From CAYYJR01 sp964472305 (lineage in GTDB: Bacteria; Armatimonadota; Hebobacteria; CAIYQO01), in the NCBI GenBank assembly GCA_964472305.1, contig CAYYJR010000012.1:1-64000 (forward strand): a stretch of DNA of 64,000 nt, given 5' to 3'. The notes beneath the pieces are model-generated. The model was not told the DNA's origin. It did not search any database and saw only the letters and a list, made by a program, of their open reading frames with translations. Positions 24,484-33,550 of this stretch are shown here, piece by piece. A program made the translations under genes and the position numbers. Each line of letters begins with the position of its first letter. The stretch's first letter is position 1.

Positions 24484-26709
24484 TTACAGCTTTTCCAGTG
24501 GCGCGTAGGCGAGGACGATGGTTTTGGTGCCGATGTTGCGGAAGTGGACGGTTACCTTCATCTGTTCACCGCTGCCCTGGGTCGCGAGAATCATGCCTTC
24601 GCCGAAGGTGTTGTGGCGCACGCGGTCGCCGGTGCGTAGGCCGCCGGGCTCGCGCGGGACGGCGGCGGTGATGATGGCTTCCGCGGCGGGCGACAGGGTG
24701 ATATCGGCCTGTTCCCAGGTTACCTCGGTGGCCGATTTCGTCAACACGCTCCCCTCCGCGTTTTCGATCAGGTGGTCGGGGATGCTCTCCAGGAAGCGCG
24801 ACGGCCTGTTGTAGCTGGTGGCGCCGTAGAGGGTGCGGCTGTCGGCCATGGTGCAGTAGAGCTGCTCCTCCGCGCGCGTCAGTCCCACGTAGCACAGCCG
24901 GCGCTCCTCTTCCACCTCGGAGGGTTTGCCGCCCATCACCGTACGCGCCAGCGGGAAGACGCCTTCTTCCATGCCGGTGAGGAAGACGACGGGGAACTCC
25001 AATCCCTTCGCCGCATGCAGCGTCATCAATGTAACCGCGTTATCGTCATCCTTTTTGGTGTCGGCGTCGGTGACCAGTGTCACCTGCTCCAGGAAGGCGC
25101 GCAGGCTGCGTCCTTCCTCGTCTTCCGCTTCATTCTCGATCTCCTGGGTGGCGGAAAGCAATTCCCGAATGTTCTCCAACCGTGTGCGCGATTGCACGGT
25201 ATTTTCTTCAATCAAGTCATGTTCGTAGCCGCTCTCTTCGATCACCATGCGCGTCAGTTCGGTAATGCCGAGTTGCTGTGCGTGCTCGCCCAATCGGTTC
25301 ATCAGCGTGATGAAGCCGCGCACGGCGTTGGCGGCACGCGCGGCCAGGTCGGTATGATCGACCAGTTGCAGCATCTGGTAGAGCGAGATTTTCCGCTCTA
25401 CCGCCAGCTCTTCCAGGCGGCTGATGGTGGTGGCGCCAATGCCGCGCGTGGGGGTGTTGATGATGCGGCGCAGACTGACGCTGTCGTCGGGGTTGTACAG
25501 CACGCGCAGGTACGCGACGATGTCTTTAATTTCCTTGCGCGAGAAGAATTTGAGGCCGCCGATGACGCGGTACGGCAAACCCTGGCTGAGCATCATCTGC
25601 TCCAGCACGCGGGATTGCGCGTTCACCCGGTAAAGCACGGCGATGTCTCGGTGATTGATGCGCTGGTGCAGCACCAGGTCGCGAATGCGGCGCGCCACGT
25701 AGGCCGCCTCAGCGTGCTCGTCGTTCGCCCGATAGCACTGGATGAGCGGACCGCCCTCGCGCTCGGTCCACAGCCGTTTTTCCTTGCGCGTCGTGTTTTC
25801 ACGAATCACGTAGTAAGCGGCATCGAGGAAGGTCTGCGGCGAGCGATAGTTCTGCTCCAGCTTCACTATGTGGGCATCGGGGTAATCACGCTCGAATTTC
25901 AGCAACAGCCGCGAATCCGCGCCGCGCCAGGTGTAAATCGACTGGTCGTCGTCGCCCACCACGCACAGGTTGCGCGACCCGCCGGCCAGCAGCGCGATTA
26001 ACCGGTATTGTGCCAGGTTGATATCCTGGTACTCGTCCACGAAAACGTAGCGAAAGCGCTGCTGATACTCGCACAGAATTTCCTCGCGCTTCTCCAACAG
26101 TTCCACAGATTTCATAATCAGATCATCGAAATCCAGCGCGCGGTTCTGCTCCAGCCGCTCCTGATAGCGCGGATAAATGCGGGCAATCAGCTTCTCGTCG
26201 AACGAACTCGCCTTCGCGGCGTAGGCGTGCGGGGTGATCAGGTCGTTCTTCGCGCTACTGATGCGGTTCAGGACCATGGAGGGTTTCCAGCGGGTGGTAT
26301 CCACCTGCAATTCCTGCAGGGCATCGTTCACCACCGTCGTCTGGTCATCGGAGTCGAAGATGACGAAATTGTCCTCAATGCCGATGGCGCTGCCGTCGCG
26401 GCGCAACAGCCGTGCACAGGTGGCGTGAAACGTGCCTACCCACATGCGCCGCGCGCCCCAGCCTACCAGTCGCTCGATGCGTTCCTTCATCTCACCGGCG
26501 GCTTTGTTGGTGAAAGTGACGGCCAACACCTCGTCCGGCGACACGTTGCGCGCTTGCAACAGATGGGCGATGCGGTGGGTCAGCACCCGCGTTTTGCCGC
26601 TGCCCGCGCCGGCGAAGATCAACAACGGACCATCGCCGTAGGTGACTGCTTCACGTTGGGGAGGATTCAGGTTGGCGAGAATAGGATCGTCAGTGGTGTT
26701 CGGCATCAT
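24484..26709 (-). CDS. pcrA: UvrD/PcrA-type DNA helicase
   Basis: A 741-residue superfamily 1A helicase that unwinds DNA 3' to 5' in repair and replication restart. Motifs in order: Q motif (LNPPQREAV), Walker A (FAGAGSGKTRVL), Ia (AVTFTNKAAGEM), FVDEYQDIN (motif II), GDDDQSIYTWRGA (III), LEQNYRS (IV), VTLMTLHAAKGLEFPVVF (V) and RRLCYVGLTRAEE (VI). The C-terminus has the PcrA/UvrD-type tail with a Tudor-like GDRVRHNTFGEGMI fold that contacts RNA polymerase in known members. The start region reads GTG-ATG-ATG; the first ATG (26709) lies exactly six bases after a TACAAT box, so I take it as a leaderless start. Confidence 0.95.
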   Translation of the reverse strand: MMPNTTDDPILANLNPPQREAVTYGDGPLLIFAGAGSGKTRVLTHRIAHLLQARNVSPDEVLAVTFTNKAAGEMKERIERLVGWGARRMWVGTFHATCARLLRRDGSAIGIEDNFVIFDSDDQTTVVNDALQELQVDTTRWKPSMVLNRISSAKNDLITPHAYAAKASSFDEKLIARIYPRYQERLEQNRALDFDDLIMKSVELLEKREEILCEYQQRFRYVFVDEYQDINLAQYRLIALLAGGSRNLCVVGDDDQSIYTWRGADSRLLLKFERDYPDAHIVKLEQNYRSPQTFLDAAYYVIRENTTRKEKRLWTEREGGPLIQCYRANDEHAEAAYVARRIRDLVLHQRINHRDIAVLYRVNAQSRVLEQMMLSQGLPYRVIGGLKFFSRKEIKDIVAYLRVLYNPDDSVSLRRIINTPTRGIGATTISRLEELAVERKISLYQMLQLVDHTDLAARAANAVRGFITLMNRLGEHAQQLGITELTRMVIEESGYEHDLIEENTVQSRTRLENIRELLSATQEIENEAEDEEGRSLRAFLEQVTLVTDADTKKDDDNAVTLMTLHAAKGLEFPVVFLTGMEEGVFPLARTVMGGKPSEVEEERRLCYVGLTRAEEQLYCTMADSRTLYGATSYNRPSRFLESIPDHLIENAEGSVLTKSATEVTWEQADITLSPAAEAIITAAVPREPGGLRTGDRVRHNTFGEGMILATQGSGEQMKVTVHFRNIGTKTIVLAYAPLEKL

Positions 26710-26715
26710 CACCGT

Positions 26716-26744
26716 ATTGTATCAAATCGGCGGCATGACGTGAA
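26716..26744 (-). promoter_or_regulatory. promoter giving a leaderless pcrA mRNA
   Basis: On the minus strand TTCACG (26744-26739), a 17-base spacer and TACAAT (26721-26716), followed by six bases and the ATG. Confidence 0.6.
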
Positions 26745-27019
26745 TGATGGACGGTGGGAAATCGGGAACGGGTGCAAGAACGAATCCTCACCCCCGTCGA
26801 TCTGCTGGACCGGCATGTCTGGGTCGGGTTGCTGGGGGAGCAACTGGTCATAACACATGCTGGCCGTATCGTTGCCACGTTTCGGCCCTGAGGACTGTTC
26901 AGTTTTGGAGTAACAAAATTGTTCAGTCTTGGCTGTTGCAGCACAGTGTTGCCGTTGCAGGGAACCCGTGCACCATGCCGAAAATGGTACTGCCGTGTTG
27001 CGACGGCGAGGGAGAGACG
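26745..27019. other. intergenic region upstream of the MFS gene with a direct repeat
   Basis: This region contains two near-identical 13-mers, TGTTCAGTTTTGG (26896-26908) and TGTTCAGTCTTGG (26920-26932), 24 bp apart centre to centre, and a 6-bp hairpin (GTTGCT/AGCAAC near 26828-26844). The spacing of the direct repeat, just over two helical turns, would suit a regulator bound twice on one face. No clear promoter is seen. Confidence 0.4.
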
Positions 27020-28372
27020 ATGGCGGAAAACAAGGCATTTCCCATTTCGGTGAAGGCGATCGAGCGCGCCGTGCATTTGTCGTATGCACAAGCGATGCTG
27101 GGATCCATCTACGCCGCGTCCACTGGCGGCATGTTCCTTATCGGCTATGCGCTGATGCTGGGCACGCAGACCGATCCGACGTCGAATGTCCAGATCGGCA
27201 TGATGAGCACCATCCCGATGCTGTGTGTCGGCGTGCAGTTATTGACCGCGGCACTGGTGGAGCGCGGGGTCAGCCGTCGCTGGCTCACCTTGCTTGCCTC
27301 AGTGCTGAACGTACTCGGCTGGGCTTTCATCATCGTGATCCCCTACGTAGCCGCCCAGGCGCCGACGTCGATGAAAGTCGGGGAACTCATTGCCGTCATC
27401 ACGTTGAATACGCTCTTCGCCAATGTCGCCGGCAACGCGCGCGGAAGCTGGGTGGGTGATCTGATCCCGGAAAGTTATCGCGGCACCTTCTTCGGACGAC
27501 TCATGATGTATGGCGGCATCATCGGCACCGTGTTCGCGCTGGTGGAAGGGGGGTTTCTCGATCGCGTGAAGCAACAGGGGGTGCACGCCTTCAGCCTGCT
27601 GTTTGCCTTTGGCATGCTCATCGGGCTGATCAACGCCTTGCTGTTCGCGCCGCAGGCGGACGTGCCCATCACGCGCAAGGAAGGTGCCGGTCAGTTCCGC
27701 GAATATTTCATCGGCACCTTTCGCAACAGGCCGTTGATGATGGTGATGTGTTACTCGCTGCTGTGGTCGCTGCAGGCGATTGCCGGACCGTTTTACGCCA
27801 CATATATGATTCGCGACCTGAACATGCCGTTTCTGGGCGTCGGCGTCATCACCGCCGCGATGACGATCACCATGCTGCTCGCGTCGCCGTTCTGGGGGCG
27901 CATTGTGGATCGCTACGGCTGCCGGCCCATCCTGGTCTTGTGCACCCTCGCCATCGCGCCGTTTCCGCTGGTGTGGATCTGGATGACCAACCCGGATATC
28001 ATCTATCGCGCCATCATTCCGCTCAACCTGCTGGGCGGCTTCCTCGTCGCCGGCATCTCGGTGGCGCTGAACACCATGGTCTATAAAGTGACGCCCAGCG
28101 CGGGGCGCTCGGTGCAGTTCGCCATCTACTCCATCATCGTGGTGCTGATTGCCGCGCCGCTGCCCACCATCGGCGGTTACCTGCCGAACTGGCTTCACTC
28201 CTTTTGGCCGCAGGCCGACTTGCGCGCCACTTTTTACGTGTGCATCCCCGCCATGCTACTGGCAGCCTGGGCCGCGCACTGCATCAAGGAACCCGACGCC
28301 CGCCGTACCCGTGAACTGGTGCGCAACCTCCCCGCCCACCTGCGCAAACCGAAAACGTTGCAGGCGGAATAA
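27020..28372 (+). CDS. MFS transporter
   Basis: A 450-residue inner-membrane transporter with about 12 hydrophobic segments. The loop motif after TM2 region (VERGVSRRWLTLLAS) and the mid-protein copy (FWGRIVDRYGCRPILVL, the GxxxDRxGxRP motif of the major facilitator superfamily) are visible. Substrate cannot be told from the sequence. The start at 27020 is set by GAGGGAGAG just upstream; the frame is open further 5' but without coding features. It is divergent from pcrA, with a direct-repeat element in between. Confidence 0.85.
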   Translation: MAENKAFPISVKAIERAVHLSYAQAMLGSIYAASTGGMFLIGYALMLGTQTDPTSNVQIGMMSTIPMLCVGVQLLTAALVERGVSRRWLTLLASVLNVLGWAFIIVIPYVAAQAPTSMKVGELIAVITLNTLFANVAGNARGSWVGDLIPESYRGTFFGRLMMYGGIIGTVFALVEGGFLDRVKQQGVHAFSLLFAFGMLIGLINALLFAPQADVPITRKEGAGQFREYFIGTFRNRPLMMVMCYSLLWSLQAIAGPFYATYMIRDLNMPFLGVGVITAAMTITMLLASPFWGRIVDRYGCRPILVLCTLAIAPFPLVWIWMTNPDIIYRAIIPLNLLGGFLVAGISVALNTMVYKVTPSAGRSVQFAIYSIIVVLIAAPLPTIGGYLPNWLHSFWPQADLRATFYVCIPAMLLAAWAAHCIKEPDARRTRELVRNLPAHLRKPKTLQAE

Positions 28373-28481
28373 CGCCCGCACACACTTTTCCATCCATCTC
28401 CGGCCGGGCCACCCCCTTGTTGCAAAAAGGTGATTGACAGCGCCGCGCTGGCATGGCCACCATACAGGCAGGAGGGGTGCG

Positions 28482-28739
28482 ATGGCCACGTATTACGCGA
28501 TTACGCGGCGTCAGGGGCGGTGGGTATGCATCACCTCCGGCGCGGATCCCGAGCAGGTATATCGGGATGCGGTGAGCGTGCTGGAGGGACAGGAGGTGGC
28601 GCCGGTGGAGGAGCTGACGGCGTTTTCCCCGATCACCGAGCGGTTGATCGACGGATTGCGGGTGGTGACGGCGGAGTCGGCGCGCGACATCTATCACGTG
28701 CGCTTCGCGGCGTCGAGTATCGACTTGCCAGCCGGGTGA
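28482..28739 (+). CDS. small hypothetical protein (85 aa)
   Basis: A short cytosolic protein beginning MATYYAITRRQGRWVCITSG, with acidic helices after it (DPEQVYRDAVSVLEGQEVAPVEEL). GGAGGGG precedes the ATG by four bases, and a TTGACA lies 43 bases upstream without a convincing -10. I recognise no family. It ends two bases before the convergent prmA stop. Confidence 0.6.
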   Translation: MATYYAITRRQGRWVCITSGADPEQVYRDAVSVLEGQEVAPVEELTAFSPITERLIDGLRVVTAESARDIYHVRFAASSIDLPAG

Positions 28740-28741
28740 TG

Positions 28742-29608
28742 TCAACGCGCGGCACGGGAAACCAGCGTCACCCAATCTTCCCGCTCGTAACGTGCGATCA
28801 CGGTATGGCCGGCGACGGTCAGCGCGGCACGGATGTCGTTTTCCTGGCTGGTGATGTAGCCGGAGGAGATGAACAGTCCCGCCGACGTGAGCACGCGCGG
28901 CAGTGTGGGGATCAACTGCACGATGACCGGAGCGAGAATGTTTGCCAGCACCAGGTCGAACGGCCCGTCCACGCCCGCCAGCAGATCGGCCACGCGAAAG
29001 TCGATGCGTTCCGCCACGCCGTTCACCGCCGCATTCTCGCGCGCCACCCGCACGGCCAGGTCGTCGTTATCAATGGCGACGATGGCGCCCGCCCCCAGTT
29101 GCGCGGCGGCGATCGCCAGGATGCCGCTGCCCGACCCCACGTCGCACACGCGCATGCCGTCAGCGAGATGCTCGGACACGGCCAGCAGGCAGGTATAGGT
29201 GGTGCCGTGGGTGCCGGTGCCGAACGCCATGCCGGGATCGAGGATCACCACCGCCTGACCCGCATCCGGCATGTATGTTTCCCAGCTCGGTGTCACCGCC
29301 AGCCGCGGTGAGATGGCTACCGGCGAGAAGAACTGCTTCCATCCCTCCAGCCAGTCCTGGTCTTCCATGGTCGTCACAGTGAACGCCGGCGCGGACGCCA
29401 GCACCTCCACCATCGCCAGCCGCGCCAGCGCCTCCTGTGCGACCATGACGGCGTGCGCCTCCGGCGCGTCCTTCCAGAATGCGCGCACGAAGGTGTCGCC
29501 TTTGCGCCATTCCTCCGCCACGCCGTCCGCCCCCGCGGCACGCAGTGCCTCGGCGACGATCTCGCTGACGGTGTCGGGTACCGGGATTTCGATGACAGAC
29601 CAGGGCAT
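28742..29608 (-). CDS. prmA: ribosomal protein L11 methyltransferase PrmA
   Basis: PrmA trimethylates ribosomal protein L11 using SAM. The 288-residue protein has the N-terminal substrate-binding domain (WSVIEIPV...) with the DQDWLEGWKQFFSPV linker, the signature DPGMAFGTGTHGTT and the SAM motif VCDVGSGSGILAIAAAQLGA. VLANILAPV replaces the usual NPPY-like loop, as in the family. Length is normal. No dnaJ/dnaK neighbour is present; hisH lies 125 bp upstream on the same strand. Confidence 0.95.
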   Translation of the reverse strand: MPWSVIEIPVPDTVSEIVAEALRAAGADGVAEEWRKGDTFVRAFWKDAPEAHAVMVAQEALARLAMVEVLASAPAFTVTTMEDQDWLEGWKQFFSPVAISPRLAVTPSWETYMPDAGQAVVILDPGMAFGTGTHGTTYTCLLAVSEHLADGMRVCDVGSGSGILAIAAAQLGAGAIVAIDNDDLAVRVARENAAVNGVAERIDFRVADLLAGVDGPFDLVLANILAPVIVQLIPTLPRVLTSAGLFISSGYITSQENDIRAALTVAGHTVIARYEREDWVTLVSRAAR

Positions 29609-29733
29609 ACCATATCCTTCTGCGGAGTGCGATTGGGATGGTGGATGAGCACTGCTTCACTCGGCAATGCTTGGTTCCGCGTCGTCGTGCAGCGCGCCCC
29701 CGGTTATCCCGGCGCCGGGGGAGAGGTTCGGCC

Positions 29734-30369
29734 TTACACCAGCGTCTTCGCCACCAGGTCGCCAAAGTTTTTCAGCATGCGCAAGCCCAGCACGCCGGAC
29801 TTTTCCGGGTGGAACTGGCTGGCGAAGAGCCGGCCTGTCGCTACAGATGAGGCGAAATGGAAGCCGCCATATTCAGTGGTGGTGGCAATGATGGACGAAT
29901 CGTCCGGTGCCACGTAGTAGGAGTGCACGAAATAGACGTAGGTGCCATCCGCGATATCGGCCAGCACCGGCGTCGCCGCGCGCTGCGCGATACCGTTCCA
30001 ACCCATGTGCGGAATCTTCACTCCCGCCGGCGCACCATCGGGAAAAAAGCGCACCACGCGGCCCGGCAGGATATCCAGCCCGCGCACGGGGCCGAATTCT
30101 TCGCTCTCGCTGAACAGCAATTGCAATCCCAGGCAGATGCCCAGCAAGGGTATGCCGGCGGCGACAACCTGCCGGATGGCATCATCCAGCCCGGCGGCGC
30201 GCAGGTGGTCCATCGCCATGCCGAACGCGCCCACGCCGGGCAGCACTACGCCATCCGCCGCGACGACCACCGCCGGGTCGCTGGTCACCTCAGCCACCAC
30301 CCCCACCTTCTCGAATCCCTTGACCACCGAGCGCAAATTGCCCATGCCGTAATCGATTACCGCGATCAT
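29734..30369 (-). CDS. hisH: imidazole glycerol phosphate synthase subunit HisH
   Basis: HisH is the glutaminase that passes ammonia to HisF in histidine synthesis. The 211-residue protein has the family start IAVIDYGMGNLRSV, the oxyanion strand VLPGVGAFG, the nucleophile GICLGLQLLF (Cys in the GxCxG motif) and the catalytic FHPEKSG His-Glu. hisF, hisA and other his genes are not next to it, so the pathway is dispersed. A consensus promoter lies 45 bases upstream. Confidence 0.95.
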   Translation of the reverse strand: MIAVIDYGMGNLRSVVKGFEKVGVVAEVTSDPAVVVAADGVVLPGVGAFGMAMDHLRAAGLDDAIRQVVAAGIPLLGICLGLQLLFSESEEFGPVRGLDILPGRVVRFFPDGAPAGVKIPHMGWNGIAQRAATPVLADIADGTYVYFVHSYYVAPDDSSIIATTTEYGGFHFASSVATGRLFASQFHPEKSGVLGLRMLKNFGDLVAKTLV

Positions 30370-30413
30370 ACCTCACCCATCTTCCTCGCCCCGCACGGGC
30401 CGCCGACATCGGC

Positions 30414-30442
30414 ATGGTATCATCGGGGCGCGCGACCGTCAA
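30414..30442 (-). promoter_or_regulatory. promoter of hisH
   Basis: On the minus strand TTGACG (30442-30437), a 17-base spacer and TACCAT (30419-30414). Confidence 0.6.
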
Positions 30443-30656
30443 GCCACGCCCGCCCACCCGAGATAGCATCAGGAAATCTCAACGAAACGTGCAAAGTACA
30501 GCAGGGAATGCTGTGATGAGACGCGAAAATACTCTTGCCCGCTTTCCGCGGGGCGTTCGGCTGTCGGCACGGTGCGACATGGGACGGGTGCGACAGCGCA
30601 CGCGCTCGGAGATACTGGAATGATAACCTTTCAGCCTGTTTGAAGGAGGCACGGAG

Positions 30657-30980
30657 TTGGCGAATATCCTTGAAGTCTCGACGACCAATTTTGACGAGGA
30701 AGTGTTGCAAGCGAGCACGCCGGTGCTGGTCGATTTCTGGGCCCCGTGGTGCGGCCCTTGCCGGGCGATGGCCCCGGTGCTGGACACAGTGAGCCAGGAA
30801 CAGCAAGGCAAGGCCAAAGTGGTGAAGGTGAACGTGGATGACAACCAGCAACTCGCCGTGCGTTACGGCGTACAGGCTATTCCCACCCTCATCATCTTTA
30901 AAAACGGCGAGCCGGCCGACCGCGTCGTCGGCGTGGTCCCGCGCGACGAGCTGAATCGCCGTCTGACCGCGCAACTGTAA
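30657..30980 (+). CDS. trxA: thioredoxin
   Basis: A 107-residue thioredoxin that reduces protein disulfides. The active site is FWAPWCGPCRAMAPVL and the cis-proline is in AIPTLIIFKNGE. Length and fold are standard. The start is TTG, with AAGGAGG seven bases upstream. It is followed after 28 bp by thioredoxin reductase, forming a complete NADPH-thioredoxin couple in one transcription unit. Confidence 0.96.
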   Translation: MANILEVSTTNFDEEVLQASTPVLVDFWAPWCGPCRAMAPVLDTVSQEQQGKAKVVKVNVDDNQQLAVRYGVQAIPTLIIFKNGEPADRVVGVVPRDELNRRLTAQL

Positions 30981-31008
30981 CTCAAACCATGGGGAAGGAA
31001 CAACGACG

Positions 31009-31989
31009 ATGGCGCCCGAGAGACTGTATGATCTGGCGATTATTGGCGGCGGACCAGCCGGTCTGACCGCCGCCATTTATGCCGCGCGTGCGGAGTTGAA
31101 GACGATCGTGCTGGAGAAAGGTTCTCCGGGCGGGCAAATTCAAAACACCATGGCGGTGGAGAATTATCCCGGCTTCCCGGAGATCTCCGGCTACGAACTG
31201 GCGGAGAAGTTCCACGAACACGCGCGCAAGTTCGGGGCGGAGATCCGCGTCACCGCGGTGAATCGTCTCTCGTATGAAGGCGACGTGCGGCTGGAAACCG
31301 ATGACGGCGACCTCTACGCACGCTCGGGGCTCATTGCGACCGGTGCCCGCCATCGCCGGCTGGGCGTGCCCGGCGAGACGACTTACTATGGCAGCGGCGT
31401 TTCCAACTGCGCGGTGTGCGATGGATTTTTCTATCGCGACAAGGACGTGGCGGTGATCGGCGGCGGCGACGCGGCGGTGGAAGAAGGCATCTACCTGACC
31501 AAGTTCGCCAACACCGTCACCATTATCCACCGCCGCGACTCGCTGCGCGCGCAGAAGATTCTGCAAGAACGCGCGCGGACCAATCCGAAGGTCGCGTTTC
31601 GCTGGAACAGCGTGGTGAAAGAGATCCTTGGCGACGAGAAGACCGTCACCGGCGTGCGCCTGCTGAATATCGCCGACGGAGAAGAATCCGTCTTCCCCGC
31701 CAACGGCGTCTTCGTCTATGTCGGCATGGAGCCGAACACCGGCTTTCTGCGCGGCGCGGTGGAACTGGACGAGCAGGGCTTCGTGAAGGCGGATTGCTGT
31801 TATCGCACCAGCCTGCCGGCGGTGTTCGCCGCCGGCGACGTGCGCAACGGCGCCTGGCGACAGATCATCTCCGTCGCCGCCGAAGGCGCGCTGGCCGTGC
31901 GCGAGATCGAACATTTCCTGGCGGAAGAACGCCTGGAAGACGCCGCGGAAATCTGGCACATGCGCCGCGGAAAAACGGCACAGGTGTGA
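31009..31989 (+). CDS. trxB: thioredoxin-disulfide reductase
   Basis: A 326-residue flavoprotein that moves electrons from NADPH to thioredoxin. FAD site: IIGGGPAGLTAAIYAAR; redox centre: CAVCDG; NADPH site: VIGGGDAAVEEGIYL; C-terminal FAD contact: VFAAGDVRN. The redox pair CxxC sits in the NADPH domain as in the bacterial low-molecular-weight enzyme. The family GVFVxIG motif reads GVFVYVGMEPNT. GGAAGGA precedes the ATG. It is the second gene of the trx unit. Confidence 0.95.
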   Translation: MAPERLYDLAIIGGGPAGLTAAIYAARAELKTIVLEKGSPGGQIQNTMAVENYPGFPEISGYELAEKFHEHARKFGAEIRVTAVNRLSYEGDVRLETDDGDLYARSGLIATGARHRRLGVPGETTYYGSGVSNCAVCDGFFYRDKDVAVIGGGDAAVEEGIYLTKFANTVTIIHRRDSLRAQKILQERARTNPKVAFRWNSVVKEILGDEKTVTGVRLLNIADGEESVFPANGVFVYVGMEPNTGFLRGAVELDEQGFVKADCCYRTSLPAVFAAGDVRNGAWRQIISVAAEGALAVREIEHFLAEERLEDAAEIWHMRRGKTAQV

Positions 31990-32105
31990 TGCGGCGCCCG
32001 GCACACCCCCCCGCCTACGCCTGGTGCAAGGCGGGAACAGTCCTCCGACCGAATAGGAAGGATGGCCTGCTTTTTCCCGGCGCGGCTGCCGTCGAGCTTC
32101 CAGAC

Positions 32106-32120
32106 ACGATTGGCAATCGT
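32106..32120. repeat. perfect odd-centred palindrome
   Basis: ACGATTG-G-CAATCGT. The size and symmetry suit an operator for a dimeric regulator. Confidence 0.5.
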
Positions 32121-32125
32121 CAGTT

Positions 32126-32170
32126 GACAACAGCACGTCACGGGCATGATGCCTGTGCCGTGCTGTCGTC
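32126..32170. repeat. 45-base imperfect inverted repeat
   Basis: Two 22-base arms around a single G match at 19 of 22 positions (GACAACAGCACG... against ...CGTGCTGTCGTC). In RNA the tip GGCAT-G-ATGCC would be tight. It may end the trx transcript, although no proper T-tract follows. Confidence 0.55.
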
Positions 32171-32299
32171 TGTTCTTGTAAGCGTGGCCAGGGCGTGAAG
32201 GCCTGCGTTTGCGCAGCGTAAGGACTCACCACTCGCCGCATCATTGTCTCATCTCCGCGCATTCCCTCCCCGGCGCGCATGCTACAGTGTTGATACGCT

Positions 32300-32566
32300 A
32301 TGTACAACGATGCAGCGATAGCCAATCGAGTGCGCGAGGCGATCCTGTTGAATCCGCTCATCAGCGCGCAGGATATCGCCATCACCTGCCGCGACCGCGT
32401 GGTGTTGCTGGCTGGCGACGTCGATACCGAGGAGCAGCGACTGGAAGCGGAAGAGACCGCGCTGGCGGTGGAGGGGGTGGCACGGGTGGAAAACGACCTC
32501 TACGTGCGTCCTATCCGCTGGCCGCCGCATACCCCGGAGATTCTGCCCTGGTACGGAGGTCGGTGA
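32300..32566 (+). CDS. BON domain protein
   Basis: An 88-residue protein composed of one BON domain: IANRVREAILLNPLISAQDIAITCRDRVVLLAGDVDTEEQRLEAEETALAVEGVARVENDLYV. BON domains bind membranes or other envelope components; here there is no signal peptide, so it is presumably cytosolic. No Shine-Dalgarno precedes the ATG, and a TACAGT box 11 bases upstream predicts a five-base leader. The metallophosphoesterase gene begins three bases after its stop, so they are one operon. Confidence 0.85.
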   Translation: MYNDAAIANRVREAILLNPLISAQDIAITCRDRVVLLAGDVDTEEQRLEAEETALAVEGVARVENDLYVRPIRWPPHTPEILPWYGGR

Positions 32567-32569
32567 GCC

Positions 32570-33337
32570 ATGCCGCAACACCCGATCCGATTGGCCGTGG
32601 TGGGAGATATTCACTGGCACGTGCAGCAGCGGCCTTCGTTTCACCACCACTTCGAGATGGTGCACGAAGTCGCCGATTTCCTGGTCTTGCCTGGTGACCT
32701 GACCGGCTCCGGGCTGCCGGAAGAGATGCGCCTGCTGAGCACGGTGCTGTCGCAGGTGCGCGTGCCGGTGCTCTGTGTGCTGGGCAACCATGACATGCAC
32801 ACGGACCACACCACGGAAGGCATCACCATTCTGCTTGATGCCGGCGTGCATGTGATGCAAGGCGGCGGCGACGCGGCGACCTTCGAACTGAACGGTCTGT
32901 CCATCGGTTTTTGCGGCACCAAAGGCTTTTGCGGCGGCTTTGGCGCACGCTGCCTGACACCGTTCGGCGAACAGTCGATCAAGGAATTCATCGCGGAGAC
33001 GAAAGACGAGGCCGCGCGCATCCAGCATGACCTTAGTCGGTTACAAACTGATGTTCGCGTGGTGGTGCTGCATTACGCGCCGGTGGAGGCCACCGTGGCC
33101 GGCGAGCCGCGCGAGTTGTATCCCTTCCTGGGCAGCTCACTGCTGTGCGAACCGATCGACCGGAACGGCGCCGACCTGGTGGTACACGGCCACGCCCACT
33201 ACGGCACCGAACTGGGCGCCAGCGAGTCCGGCATTCCCGTGCGCAATACTGCCTTGCCAGTGCTCCGCCGCTCTTACGCCACCTTCGAATTTTCCGCTGA
33301 GATGATCGCCGCACGGAAGCGGCGCGATAGCGCGTAA
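32570..33337 (+). CDS. calcineurin-like metallophosphoesterase
   Basis: A 255-residue cytosolic phosphoesterase. The metal-binding motifs are all present: GDIHWH (D-x-H), LVLPGDLTGSG (GDxxxxG), VLGNHDMH (GNHD), VVLHYAP and HGHAHYG (GHxH). The family cleaves phosphomonoesters or diesters, and this subgroup has no known substrate. GGAGG overlaps the end of the BON gene. Pairing with a BON protein is unusual and may mean the two act together at the membrane. Confidence 0.9.
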   Translation: MPQHPIRLAVVGDIHWHVQQRPSFHHHFEMVHEVADFLVLPGDLTGSGLPEEMRLLSTVLSQVRVPVLCVLGNHDMHTDHTTEGITILLDAGVHVMQGGGDAATFELNGLSIGFCGTKGFCGGFGARCLTPFGEQSIKEFIAETKDEAARIQHDLSRLQTDVRVVVLHYAPVEATVAGEPRELYPFLGSSLLCEPIDRNGADLVVHGHAHYGTELGASESGIPVRNTALPVLRRSYATFEFSAEMIAARKRRDSA

Positions 33338-33491
33338 TCCACGTGCACGGGATGAAATCGCAACCGTGTGAAGTGCGGTCGCGACTGTCCCGCGGCAACC
33401 GCTCTTCCACCCCTGATTCGTCATCGCCTCTCACTCGATACAGCGAGCTGGTTGTTCCGGCTCTCCAGCCTGCAAAGGTACGCGGTCAGAG

Positions 33492-33520
33492 ACGACAAGC
33501 GGCTGCTGAACTGTTATACT
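33492..33520 (+). promoter_or_regulatory. candidate promoter of the caspase-like gene
   Basis: ACGACA (33492-33497), a 17-base spacer and TATACT (33515-33520), about 30 bases before the GTG start. Confidence 0.45.
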
Positions 33521-33550
33521 CGGGAGATAACGGCGATACGGAGGTAGCCT

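Larger units (their letters stand above)
31990..32299. other. 310-bp non-coding region with two dyads
   Basis: No gene is seen. It holds a perfect 7+1+7 palindrome at 32106-32120 and a 22+1+22 imperfect inverted repeat at 32126-32170, side by side. A TTGACA overlaps the second dyad (32124-32129). The TACAGT at 32283-32288 may be the -10 of the BON gene. Confidence 0.5.

Noticed and set aside
24772..26001. A 409-codon frame antisense to pcrA
   Set aside because: The helicase motifs on the other strand are complete; the antisense frame is a shadow.
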